A stretch of DNA of 64,000 nucleotides from the NCBI RefSeq assembly GCF_020042285.1, contig NZ_CP083388.1, positions 62,001-126,000 on the forward strand, given 5' to 3'. This document shows, piece by piece, positions 8,101-16,534 of the stretch (position 1 is the stretch's first letter; every line of letters starts with the position of its first letter). The notes under the pieces were generated by a model. It made no database searches, was not told the origin of the DNA, and saw only the letters and a list, made by a program, of their open reading frames with translations. This stretch comes from Ferruginibacter albus (GTDB taxonomy: Bacteria; Bacteroidota; Bacteroidia; Chitinophagales; Chitinophagaceae). A program made the position numbers and the translations under genes.

Positions 8101-9339
8101 ATGATTCACTACGAGAAATTTACCCTAAGCAATGGCTTGCGAGTTTTAGTGCATCCCGATAAAAGTACGCCCATGGCGGTTATCAACGTTATGTACGATG
8201 TGGGAGCAAAAGATGAAAATCCTGACAAAACCGGCTTTGCGCATCTATTTGAACACTTAATGTTTGGTGGCAGCATCAACATTCCAAGTTATGACGAACC
8301 CTTGCAATTGGCAGGTGGTGAAAACAATGCGTTTACCACAAATGATCTAACAAACTATCATTGCCAGTTGCCGGCAGAAAATATTGAAACAGCTTTTTGG
8401 CTGGAAAGCGACAGAATGCTAAGCCTTGGCTTCAACGAGAAAAGCTTAGAAGTGCAACGCAAAGTTGTTAGCGAAGAATTTAAAGAACATTACATTAATA
8501 AACCTTATGGTGATGTTTGGCATCAGATAAGAGAGCTGGCATATACAACACATCCTTATAAATGGATGACGATCGGTAAAGAATTAAGTCATGTTGAAAA
8601 TGCAACCTTGCAGGATGTAAAAGACTTTTTCTTTAAACACTATACACCAATCAATGCCATCCTGGTGGTTGCAGGTAACGTAGAAGTTGATAAAATAAAA
8701 GAATTGGCTGAAAAATGGTTTGGTCCTATTCCCGCAGGAACAAAATATCAACGCAATATTCCTATTGAGCCCGAACAAAAAATTGCCCGTAAAAAACAAG
8801 TACACGCCAATGTTCCGTTGGATGCATTGTATAAAGTATGGCACATCTACCCCCGTTTAGATAAAAGATATTACACGGTTGATTTAATGACCGAGATATT
8901 GAGTGGTGGCGGTTCTTCACGTTTAGTGCAATCATTGGTAAAAGAAAAGCAATTGTTCAGTGGTATCAGCTGTTATCATTTAGGAAGCACAGATGCAGGC
9001 TTACTAACTATTGAAGGCAAATTAGTAAAAGGCGTTAAGATGGAAGATGCTGAAGCCGCACTCAATCATGAATTACAATTATTACAACAACAAGGTATTT
9101 CCGAAGAAGAATTGCATAAAGTGATCAACAAAACAGAAAGTCTGCTTTCTTTTGAAGACATGAGCGTAGAAAATCGTGCAACCAAATTAGCCATGTACGA
9201 GTTGTTGGGGGATGTATCCTTAATAAATACAGAACTCGATAATTACCAGTCTGTAACCGCAGAAGAAATTGTAAACGAAGCAAAAAAAGTTTTTGACCCC
9301 AATAATAGTAATACGTTATACTACTATTCAAATAATTAA
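8101..9339 (+). CDS. M16 family zinc peptidase (active subunit)
   Basis: This pitrilysin/processing-peptidase-type enzyme has the inverted zinc motif HxxEH (HLFEH in GFAHLFEHLMFGGS, about residue 50), with the distal Glu in VVSEEFKEHYINKP. It is 412 aa from ATG 8101 and has no obvious signal peptide. The next gene encodes an M16 partner without the zinc site, only 2 bp downstream, so the two probably form an alpha/beta heterodimer in which the partner contributes substrate-binding residues (known for such pairs). The substrate is unknown; family members degrade short peptides or process precursors. The start is fixed by the promoter at 8067-8096. Confidence 0.9.
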   Translation: MIHYEKFTLSNGLRVLVHPDKSTPMAVINVMYDVGAKDENPDKTGFAHLFEHLMFGGSINIPSYDEPLQLAGGENNAFTTNDLTNYHCQLPAENIETAFWLESDRMLSLGFNEKSLEVQRKVVSEEFKEHYINKPYGDVWHQIRELAYTTHPYKWMTIGKELSHVENATLQDVKDFFFKHYTPINAILVVAGNVEVDKIKELAEKWFGPIPAGTKYQRNIPIEPEQKIARKKQVHANVPLDALYKVWHIYPRLDKRYYTVDLMTEILSGGGSSRLVQSLVKEKQLFSGISCYHLGSTDAGLLTIEGKLVKGVKMEDAEAALNHELQLLQQQGISEEELHKVINKTESLLSFEDMSVENRATKLAMYELLGDVSLINTELDNYQSVTAEEIVNEAKKVFDPNNSNTLYYYSNN

Positions 9340-9341
9340 AG

Positions 9342-10622
9342 ATGATCGACAGAACAATAGCTCCATCCATAAAAGACGCAGTAGAATTTGATCTAAAATT
9401 AAAGCCATACGAAAAATTTGTATTAGACAATGGCGTAGAAGTATATGCTGTAGATGCAGGTGTACAGGAAGTATTGCAATTGGAATTAGTATTGTATGCA
9501 GGCAATAGTTTTGAAACACAAAATGCTGTAGCCACTGCAACTAATTACATGTTAAAGTCGGGCACATCCGGTAAAACAGCCTTTCAATTAAACGAACACT
9601 TTGAATATTACGGTTCATTTTGCAAGCGGGCTTGTTATAATGAAACAGCTGTTTTCTCTTTGCATTCACTAACCAAACATTTATCACACTTATTACCTGT
9701 AATGAGTGAAATGCTTACTGATTCTATCTTTCCTGAAAATGAATTGAGTATCTATAAGCAAAACACCAAGCAAGCGTTGGCTGTTAGTTTAAAGAAAAGT
9801 GATTTTGTTGCAAACAGGATGATCGATGTTTATCTTTTTGGAAAAGATCATCCGTATGGAAAATATAACAATGCCGAAGATTATGATGCACTACAAACGG
9901 AACAACTTAAAAAATATTACCAACAATATTATTTAAATGGTAACTGTGTAATTTTTGTTGCGGGTAAATTACCTAAAGATTTGTTTCAACAACTCAATAA
10001 CAATTTTGGCAAGCTAGCCTTACGTCCAAAACCTTCAGCTTTAGACCTTTTATCTCCTTCTCCGGTGGTAGAAAAAAAATATCGTTTGCAAAACGATGAT
10101 AATGGTGTACAGGGTTCAATAAGAGTAGGAAGAGATTTTCCCAATCGCCATCACCCTGATTTTGCAAAAGCAATGGTGTTGAATAGTTTGCTTGGCGGTT
10201 TCTTTGGTTCACGTTTAATGAGCAACATCCGTGAAGATAAAGGTTATACCTACGGTATATACAGCTATCTCCAAAACAGTATTCAGCAAAGCGCATGGAT
10301 AATCAGCACAGAAGTCGGGCGTGATGTTTGTGAGCCAGCTATCAAAGAAATTTATCATGAACTTAAAACATTGCAGGATAAGTTAGTAAGTGATGAAGAA
10401 TTATTATTGGTACGCAATTTTATGATGGGCAGTATTCTCGGTGATTTAGATGGCCCGTTCCAGATCATCGGCAGATGGAAAAATCTTATTTTAAATAACC
10501 TGGATGAACAATACTTTTATAGTTCAGTCAACACTATAAAAAATATTACCGCGGCTGAAATAAAACAGTTGGCAGAAAAATATTTTAACCCGCAAGATTT
10601 CTACGAATTAGTCGTTATATAA
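9342..10622 (+). CDS. M16 family peptidase-like protein, zinc site lost (partner subunit)
   Basis: This 426-aa M16 fold protein (VLDNGVEVYAVDAG start; GSIRVGRDFPNRHHPDFAKAMVLNSLLGGFFGSRLMSNIREDKGYTYG in the C-terminal half, quoted in parts) keeps the R-Y substrate-binding segment SNIREDKGYTYG. Where the active subunit has HxxEH it reads TNYMLKSGTSGK, so no zinc can be held. This is the pattern of the non-catalytic subunit in bacterial M16 pairs. The ATG lies 2 bp after the stop of the active subunit, a strong sign of co-expression. The next gene starts 3 bp later, suggesting a three-gene unit. Confidence 0.88.
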   Translation: MIDRTIAPSIKDAVEFDLKLKPYEKFVLDNGVEVYAVDAGVQEVLQLELVLYAGNSFETQNAVATATNYMLKSGTSGKTAFQLNEHFEYYGSFCKRACYNETAVFSLHSLTKHLSHLLPVMSEMLTDSIFPENELSIYKQNTKQALAVSLKKSDFVANRMIDVYLFGKDHPYGKYNNAEDYDALQTEQLKKYYQQYYLNGNCVIFVAGKLPKDLFQQLNNNFGKLALRPKPSALDLLSPSPVVEKKYRLQNDDNGVQGSIRVGRDFPNRHHPDFAKAMVLNSLLGGFFGSRLMSNIREDKGYTYGIYSYLQNSIQQSAWIISTEVGRDVCEPAIKEIYHELKTLQDKLVSDEELLLVRNFMMGSILGDLDGPFQIIGRWKNLILNNLDEQYFYSSVNTIKNITAAEIKQLAEKYFNPQDFYELVVI

Positions 10623-10625
10623 GCA

Positions 10626-10988
10626 ATGAAGTTTTTATTAAAAATATTGATCACTACCGTTAATGTTTTTATACTGGCGTATATATTACCGGGCGTTGAT
10701 ATTGTGAATAACAATATTTTTACGGCAGTAATAGTGGCGTTTGTATTAGCCATTTTGGATTCATTTGTAAAGCCAATATTGATCTTATTTACGCTACCCG
10801 CTACCATTTTCACGCTCGGTTTGTTTTTGTTTGTCATCAATGCCTGTATTATTTTGATCGGCGCATATTTTGTACACGGTTTTAAAGTAGATAGCTTCTG
10901 GCATGCATTATTGTTCAGCGTATTCCTTTCATTTTTCAATTCTTTCATTCACAAACGAGCCTTTTCCGACGAAAAGGGTAATAAATAG
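10626..10988 (+). CDS. Phage-holin-family-4-like small membrane protein (YvlD type)
   Basis: This 120-aa protein consists almost entirely of four hydrophobic helices (about 5-25, 33-53, 57-85 and 92-108), matching the phage holin 4 superfamily IV pattern: ITTVNVFILAYILPGVDI, AFVLAILDSFVKPIL, TLPATIFTLGLFLFVINA and LLFSVFLSFFNSF. Despite its name the family is chromosomal and not lytic as far as is known; its role is unclear. Its ATG is 3 bp after the M16 partner stop, so it is probably translated from the same message. It could be an envelope-stress membrane protein; no function is shown. Confidence 0.8.
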   Translation: MKFLLKILITTVNVFILAYILPGVDIVNNNIFTAVIVAFVLAILDSFVKPILILFTLPATIFTLGLFLFVINACIILIGAYFVHGFKVDSFWHALLFSVFLSFFNSFIHKRAFSDEKGNK

Positions 10989-11040
10989 TTATCCTCGCCG
11001 ACTGTATTTGTTTTCTCAAAAACAACCAATAAATTGTGTA

Positions 11041-11102
11041 TGATTTTTGGGAACAAACATTGTGCTGTTATTAAGCATCGTTGTGTCACTCCCTTGTACG
11101 GC
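11041..11102 (-). repeat. Dispersed intergenic repeat, copy A
   Basis: On the minus strand this stretch begins (11102 to 11076) with 27 bases identical to 37781-37807; the core is GAGTGACACAACGATG. The following part (AATGTTTG then CCCAAAAAT) is still similar to the copy at 37.8 kb. It lies between the holin-like gene and the E1 gene. Related copies are at 33771-33830, 37781-37841 and, weaker, 29599-29650. Confidence 0.8.
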
Positions 11103-11120
11103 ATACCATTATTGAACTTA

Positions 11121-11193
11121 TTTCACACAGCGTCACTAAGAATACAAAGTAAACAAAGGTATTGCGTTGTTTCTCTGTGTCCTTTGTGTGAAA
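11121..11193. repeat. Imperfect palindrome of the TTTCACACAAAG type
   Basis: The stretch starts with TTTCACACA (11121-11129) and ends with TGTGTGAAA (11185-11193), with further similarity of the arms inwards (purine-rich CACTAAGAATACAAAG against CACAGAGAAACAAC). It ends about 25 bp before the E1 start. A related half-copy ends at 39957. Such sequences recur between genes in many Bacteroidota; function unknown. Confidence 0.6.
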
Positions 11194-11218
11194 TTTAAGC
11201 TGAGAGAAACAAAACAAA

Positions 11219-13252
11219 ATGCAATTCAATCGCAAACAATATAACAACGAATTACTCATCAATCTTTATAAGAGCCTTCTTTATCCAAGATTGATAGAAG
11301 AAAAAATGCTGTTGTTATTACGACAAGGAAAAATCTCAAAATGGTTTAGCGGCATCGGTCAGGAAGCAATAGCAACAGGCGTTACCATGGCGTTGCAAAC
11401 TGATGAATGGATAATGCCTTTGCATCGCAATCTCGGCGTATTTACCACACGACAAATGCCTTTGAATAAATTATTCAAACAATGGCAAGGCAATAAAGAC
11501 GGTTATAGCAAAGGAAGAGAAAGAAGCTTTCATTTCGGAAGTAAGGAATATCACATCTGCGGAATGATCTCACATCTGGGACCACAACTGGCATTAGCAG
11601 ATGGCGTTGCATTAGCACATAAACTAAGAAAAGAAAATAAAGTGTCTGTTGCTTTTACCGGTGAAGGCGGTACCAGCGAAGGCGATTTTCATGAGGCATT
11701 AAATGTTGCCGCTGTGTGGGATCTTCCTGTAATATTCATTGTTGAAAATAATGGCTATGCATTAAGTACACCAATCGAAGAACAGTTTCGCTGTTACAGC
11801 ATAGTGGACAAAGCAAAAGGTTACGGCATGGAAGGTGTTCGGATTGATGGTAATAATGTATTGGAAGTGTATGATACTATAAAAGGAGTAAGAGAGTATT
11901 GCATCAAGTATCAAAAGCCATATTTAATTGAATGTATGACCTTTCGCATGCGTGGACATGAAGAAGCAAGCGGCACCAAATATGTTCCGCAACGGCTATT
12001 CGACTTATGGGAAAAGCAAGATCCCATTAAAAACTATGAACGTTTTTTATTGGACCAAAAAATTTTAACCGATCAAGCAGTTGTGGCTACACGAAACGAC
12101 TTGCACGCTAAAATTGAAGAAGAACTGCAGATTGCTTATACAGCTCAACCAGTTTCACCAAATACTGAAGAAGAATTAAATGATGTATATGCTCCTAAAC
12201 TACAAAGCATAAACTTAGCGCCACAAGCAAAAAAAAGCTCACGCTTTACTTCGCCTGCACCTTCTTTTGATCCTTCAGATCTCACGTCTCACCCATTACG
12301 TTTCATCGACGCTGTTCAACAAGCGCTTCGTCAATCCATGCAAAAACATTCTAACCTTGTTTTAATGGGACAGGACATTGCAGAATATGGCGGTGCTTTT
12401 AAAATAACAGAAGGCTTTGTGCAGGAGTTTGGAAAAGAAAGAGTGCGTAATACTCCCATCTGCGAAAGCGCTATAATCGGTGCCGGACTTGGGTTGAGCA
12501 TTGAAGGGTATAAAAGTGTTGTTGAAATGCAGTTTGCCGATTTTGTAACAATGGGCTTTAACCAGATCGTAAATAATCTTGCTAAATCATATTATCGCTG
12601 GGGGCAAAATGCAGATGTAGTTATACGAATGCCAACAGGCGGCGGCGTTGGAGCAGGACCTTTTCACAGTCAAAGCAATGAAGCATGGTTCACGCATGTG
12701 CCTGGCTTAAAAGTGGTGTATCCTTCTTCGCCTGCGGATGCAAAAGGATTACTCATTGCAGCAATCAACGATCCTAACCCTGTTTTATTTTTTGAACACA
12801 AGGCTTTGTACAGAAGCGTTACCGGCGATGTTCCGGAAGAATATTATGAAACAGCAATTGGAAAAGCAACACATGTTCGTACAGGCGCTGACGTTAGTAT
12901 TATAACTTATGGCATTGGCGTTCATTGGGCGTTGGAATTTGTAAAAGCAAATCCCGGCATTGATATAGATATTTTAGACCTGCGAACTTTGCTGCCACTG
13001 GATCATGACGCCATTCGTTCATCTGTTGCCAGAACCGGAAAAGTTTTACTATTGCACGAAGACACGTTGACCGGTGGTATTGGCGGCGAAATAGCTGCAT
13101 GGATAGCTGAACATTGTTTTGATGTGTTGGATGCTCCAATTATGCGTTGCGCAAGTTTGGATACACCTATTCCTTTTAATATCGACCTGGAAAAAAATTT
13201 TATGGCGTATTCGAGATTAAAAGAAAGCATTCACAAACTAATGAAGTATTGA
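11219..13252 (+). CDS. 2-oxoacid dehydrogenase E1, fused alpha and beta subunits
   Basis: This 677-aa thiamine diphosphate enzyme joins the alpha and beta chains of a branched-chain/pyruvate-type E1. Alpha (about 1-320) has GIGQEAIATGV, the ThDP/Mg motif region GEGGTSEGDFHEALN ending in ENNGYALSTP, and the RMRGHEEASG loop. A linker of about 40 residues (to about 350) leads to beta with GQDIAEYGGAFKITEGF, TPICESAIIGAGLG, GGVGAGPFHSQS, FEHKALYR and LHEDTLTGGIGGEIAAWI. It decarboxylates a 2-oxoacid and passes the acyl group to the lipoyl E2. No E2 or E3 gene is adjacent, so the partner is encoded elsewhere. The sequence resembles the branched-chain group more than pyruvate dehydrogenase, but the substrate is uncertain. 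Confidence 0.9.
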   Translation: MQFNRKQYNNELLINLYKSLLYPRLIEEKMLLLLRQGKISKWFSGIGQEAIATGVTMALQTDEWIMPLHRNLGVFTTRQMPLNKLFKQWQGNKDGYSKGRERSFHFGSKEYHICGMISHLGPQLALADGVALAHKLRKENKVSVAFTGEGGTSEGDFHEALNVAAVWDLPVIFIVENNGYALSTPIEEQFRCYSIVDKAKGYGMEGVRIDGNNVLEVYDTIKGVREYCIKYQKPYLIECMTFRMRGHEEASGTKYVPQRLFDLWEKQDPIKNYERFLLDQKILTDQAVVATRNDLHAKIEEELQIAYTAQPVSPNTEEELNDVYAPKLQSINLAPQAKKSSRFTSPAPSFDPSDLTSHPLRFIDAVQQALRQSMQKHSNLVLMGQDIAEYGGAFKITEGFVQEFGKERVRNTPICESAIIGAGLGLSIEGYKSVVEMQFADFVTMGFNQIVNNLAKSYYRWGQNADVVIRMPTGGGVGAGPFHSQSNEAWFTHVPGLKVVYPSSPADAKGLLIAAINDPNPVLFFEHKALYRSVTGDVPEEYYETAIGKATHVRTGADVSIITYGIGVHWALEFVKANPGIDIDILDLRTLLPLDHDAIRSSVARTGKVLLLHEDTLTGGIGGEIAAWIAEHCFDVLDAPIMRCASLDTPIPFNIDLEKNFMAYSRLKESIHKLMKY

Positions 13253-13291
13253 TCTAAAACATTTATCTCCGCCATTCGTTCTATCTAACAA

Positions 13292-14383
13292 ATGATAATC
13301 ACTCTACTAATAATTATTCTTTTTGTTGCGGCAATATTTGTATTCATGCAACAACCTGTTTTTGGAAAAAAGCTTATGGGACAAAGATTAAAGGAAATAA
13401 AAAAGCTGCCGAACTATAAAAAAAGTTTCCAAAATATCAGTTATACTCCGAGTATTTCTGAAGACACCAATATCTGGAAAGTATTGTACGAGTTCATGTT
13501 TAAATCAAGCAAACGAGCAAAGCCTTTGCAAAAATTACCCTCAATAAAAACGGATCTATTGAATCTTAATAAAGATGAAAATGTATTGGTTTGGTTTGGA
13601 CACTCTTCTTATTTTTTACAGATAGATGGAAAAAGATTTTTAGTTGATCCGGTTTTAAGCGGTTCTGCATCGCCGGTAAGCTTTACCAATAAAAGCTTTG
13701 TTGGCAGCGATATTTATACAACCAATGATATTCCTGAAATAGATTACTTATTTATCTCTCACGATCATTATGATCATTTGGATTATATCACCATTAAAAA
13801 ATTACAACCCAAAATAAAAAAGATCATTACAGGCATTGGTGTTGCAGAACATCTGCTGTTATGGGGCTATAAACGGGAACAGATCATTGAAAAAAATTGG
13901 AATGATAAAGAAACACTCGAACCAGGGTTTTCTATCGCTGTAGTTTCTGCACGCCATTTTTCAGGAAGAAGTTTTAAAAGAAATAGTTCATTATGGATCT
14001 CATTGGTGCTGCAAACGCCTACTATGAAATTGTTTTTAGGCGGCGATAGCGGTTATGATAAGCATTTTAAAGAAGCAGGAGAACAATATGGTCCGTTTGA
14101 TTTAGCGATCTTAGAGTGCGGTCAATATAATAAAGGCTGGAAGTATATTCACATGATGCCGGAAGAAACGGTACAGGCTGCCATCGATCTAAAAGCAAAA
14201 AAATTATTACCGGTGCATTGGGCAAAGTTCAAGCTGGCAAACCATTCCTGGGATGAGCCAATTATAAGGGTAACTAAAGAAGCAAAAGAAAAGAGCTTGT
14301 TAATTGCTACGCCAATGATCGGCGAAGCAGTACATTTGAACACGCAACAACAATTCTCCGATTGGTGGACAACGATGCAATAA
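13292..14383 (+). CDS. Metallo-beta-lactamase-fold hydrolase (NAPE-PLD/UlaG-like), membrane-anchored
   Basis: The 363-aa protein begins with one hydrophobic segment (MIITLLIIILFVAAIFVFM), a signal anchor. The metal site motif HxHxDH is HDHYDH in FISHDHYDHLDY (about residue 160), with later ligands in ARHFSGRSF, GGDSGYDKHF and LLPVHWAKF. The order WFGHSSYFLQIDGKRFLVDPVL is typical of the NAPE-PLD/UlaG-like branch, which includes phospholipase D-like and lactonase-like members. The substrate is not determinable. The gene is about 40 bp after the E1 gene, and a terminator-like hairpin follows its stop. Confidence 0.85.
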   Translation: MIITLLIIILFVAAIFVFMQQPVFGKKLMGQRLKEIKKLPNYKKSFQNISYTPSISEDTNIWKVLYEFMFKSSKRAKPLQKLPSIKTDLLNLNKDENVLVWFGHSSYFLQIDGKRFLVDPVLSGSASPVSFTNKSFVGSDIYTTNDIPEIDYLFISHDHYDHLDYITIKKLQPKIKKIITGIGVAEHLLLWGYKREQIIEKNWNDKETLEPGFSIAVVSARHFSGRSFKRNSSLWISLVLQTPTMKLFLGGDSGYDKHFKEAGEQYGPFDLAILECGQYNKGWKYIHMMPEETVQAAIDLKAKKLLPVHWAKFKLANHSWDEPIIRVTKEAKEKSLLIATPMIGEAVHLNTQQQFSDWWTTMQ

Positions 14384-14401
14384 ATATTATTGATCATTTA
14401 A

Positions 14402-14421
14402 AAAAAGCATTCCTGCTTTTT
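14402..14421 (+). terminator. Weak intrinsic terminator after the MBL-fold gene
   Basis: AAAAAGCA (14402-14409), loop TTCC, TGCTTTTT (14414-14421) forms an 8-bp stem ending in a U-run. It is low in GC, so termination strength is uncertain, but it lies 18 bp after the stop at 14383. Confidence 0.55.
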
Positions 14422-14533
14422 AATGCAATTTATTTTTAGTGGCTGCAATGTTTTTGCCCCCAAGCGATTTTACCCGTAATCAAAACCATTTTCCATTTAT
14501 CATCAGCAGAAAACCTGCAGGAAAATTTATAGT

Positions 14534-16477
14534 TTAATTCTTCGGCGCCGATGGATTAATTATTCCTCCGTCACTTTTATCCGTATTTTTCTTTTGTAGC
14601 ATTTCCAATAATTGCAAACCCATTAATCCGCTTAAGCTTCCATCAGCCCCATTACCACCATTAATTAAAACCTCCGGAATAATTTTTATACTGCCTTTTC
14701 CAATCTCTTCGGTGATCTTATAACGGGTAAAGTTGTCGCCGCCCATTGCTTTTACTTGTAATTCATACGCCTCCGCAGTTGATTTACCAATTGCCATAAT
14801 TTTTTCCGCTTCTGCCAAGCCTGTTTTGCTTATTTTCTCTGCATCGGCACTGGCATTCAGCTTGGTGGCTTCTGCCTGTGCACCTGCTCTTGCCTTAGTA
14901 GCTTCTGCTTCGGCATTGGCCCGCATTTTAGTAGCAGTAGCTTCCGCATCCACTTGTAGTTTTAAACTGCTGGCATCCCCTTCTGCTTTTTTAACGGTGG
15001 CATCTGCAGTACGTTGTGCGATTTCTACACTTTGTTGTGCTTTTACAATTTCCTTTTGCATATCGGCAATGGCAGTTTCTTTTTCCATTCCCTGCCTTTG
15101 CTCCTGCGCCATCTTTTGTGTTTGATATGTTTTTTGTTCTTCCTCTGCGATCTTTCTGTCAGTCAATGTTTTCATCAGTGCTTCAGGAGGAACGATATCG
15201 CCGATCAATGTATCAACAGCGTTTACATTATAATCGTCTAACACAGCTTTAATATGTTCTTTAGCTGCAACCTGTCTTTCTTTACGGGTAGATAAGAAAG
15301 AGATAACATCACTGTCCTGAGCAGAGTTGCGGAAATAGTTACCGATAGTAGGTTCCAACACTTGTGATACGAGATTACTCATACTGCCAAAGCGAGCAAT
15401 AACTTTGGGTGCTTCATTAGCTGGTATATGAATGATCTGTGCCACATCTAAATTAAAAGGAAAACCATCTTTCGACCGAACAGTGATAGTTGATAGGTTT
15501 TTATCAAGATTATGTGCTTCACTTCTTGCCGTAGCCCAGTTCAATACAAGATTGGTTGTTGGTACCAATTCAACCTTCATGGTGTATTTATTAATGGGAT
15601 ATTTACCCGGGCCAAGCGGCTCCAGCCAGACTCCACGAAATCCTTTATCAACAATGTTACCATGTTTAAATGTATCACCGGTAAGATCTTTCCCATCTTC
15701 TCCGATATAACTTATTACTACACCCACATAACCAATAGGAACATCCGTCATGGGAATTTCTTCGATCTGCACTGCCCATGGATTTAAATAATAACTACCC
15801 GCTAAAATTACCTGTGGCTGTAACCCACGATTACCGCCGGTTTGTAAAAAACTGTCTATGTCCTGGAAATTATTATGACCTTCTATATGCTTACCAGCGA
15901 TCTGTCCTTGTATAATCGGCGCTCCGTCCATGGTAGTTATAATGCCCAACATGTTTTCATGAATAACAGCCATATCAACCGTTGTAATTGTAAAAGCATA
16001 GGTGTTGATACGATAAGTACCCGGTGTAAGCAAATGTGTTTGTCTACCTTTTTGTCCGCCATTATTTAAAAATGCTTCCGCATCCTGGAAATTATCAGAA
16101 GGTACTTTTCTTGCGAGGATATTTCCTGTTGGCAACTCTGCACCATCATTACTTAATATCAAGCCCACTTTTCCTTCAGGAATAACAGTGAATGCCTGCA
16201 TATCTACACCATATTGCCAGGGCCAATAACCCCAATATAAACCGGGCGCTAACGCTTTAGCCTGGAAACCAGCTTCACCTTTTGTAGCAATAATTCTTCC
16301 ATCGGGCAACGATTTATTGGCGCCTACCAATGCAAACTTTTTGGTGACCAACCCGATTCTGTCTTCGGGAACGATCACCATCCCAAAGAAAACACGTAAA
16401 ATAAATTTGTAAAAAACAATAGCAAGAATGACTACGATTATCCACCAGTAACTTGCTAAGAATTGACCGAAATCCAT
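14534..16477 (-). CDS. Flotillin-like SPFH/band 7 membrane protein with N-terminal tandem repeats
   Basis: This 647-aa protein has one N-terminal transmembrane segment (WWIIVVILAIVFYKFILRVF, residues 11-30). Residues about 40-310 hold four divergent repeats of 60-75 residues, each starting hGhhx (IGLVTKK, VGLILSN, LGIITTM, VGVVISY) and closing with a G-x-Y turn (APGLYW, TPGTYRIN, LAGSYYLN, GPGKYPIN). Then come the SPFH domain (about 325-440) and a long Ala/Glu-rich coiled coil (about 450-590, many AEATK units) as in flotillins. It probably forms membrane oligomers. Flotillins organise membrane microdomains; no partner NfeD-type gene is adjacent. It stands alone on the minus strand. Confidence 0.85.
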   Translation of the reverse strand: MDFGQFLASYWWIIVVILAIVFYKFILRVFFGMVIVPEDRIGLVTKKFALVGANKSLPDGRIIATKGEAGFQAKALAPGLYWGYWPWQYGVDMQAFTVIPEGKVGLILSNDGAELPTGNILARKVPSDNFQDAEAFLNNGGQKGRQTHLLTPGTYRINTYAFTITTVDMAVIHENMLGIITTMDGAPIIQGQIAGKHIEGHNNFQDIDSFLQTGGNRGLQPQVILAGSYYLNPWAVQIEEIPMTDVPIGYVGVVISYIGEDGKDLTGDTFKHGNIVDKGFRGVWLEPLGPGKYPINKYTMKVELVPTTNLVLNWATARSEAHNLDKNLSTITVRSKDGFPFNLDVAQIIHIPANEAPKVIARFGSMSNLVSQVLEPTIGNYFRNSAQDSDVISFLSTRKERQVAAKEHIKAVLDDYNVNAVDTLIGDIVPPEALMKTLTDRKIAEEEQKTYQTQKMAQEQRQGMEKETAIADMQKEIVKAQQSVEIAQRTADATVKKAEGDASSLKLQVDAEATATKMRANAEAEATKARAGAQAEATKLNASADAEKISKTGLAEAEKIMAIGKSTAEAYELQVKAMGGDNFTRYKITEEIGKGSIKIIPEVLINGGNGADGSLSGLMGLQLLEMLQKKNTDKSDGGIINPSAPKN

Positions 16478-16534
16478 AATAAGGGTATTTTAATGTTACG
16501 AATAAAAGCTAATTAAAATTCTCTTAAATGTAGA

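Noticed and set aside
9125-9535. Open frame of 136 codons on the minus strand across the junction of the two M16 genes
   Set aside because: It is antisense to two clearly coding genes, has low-complexity Ser/Thr/Asn/Tyr composition and no recognisable domain.
10626-10988. Prophage remnant suggested by the holin-like protein
   Set aside because: The family is mostly chromosomal and there are no other phage genes, integrase or attachment sites nearby.
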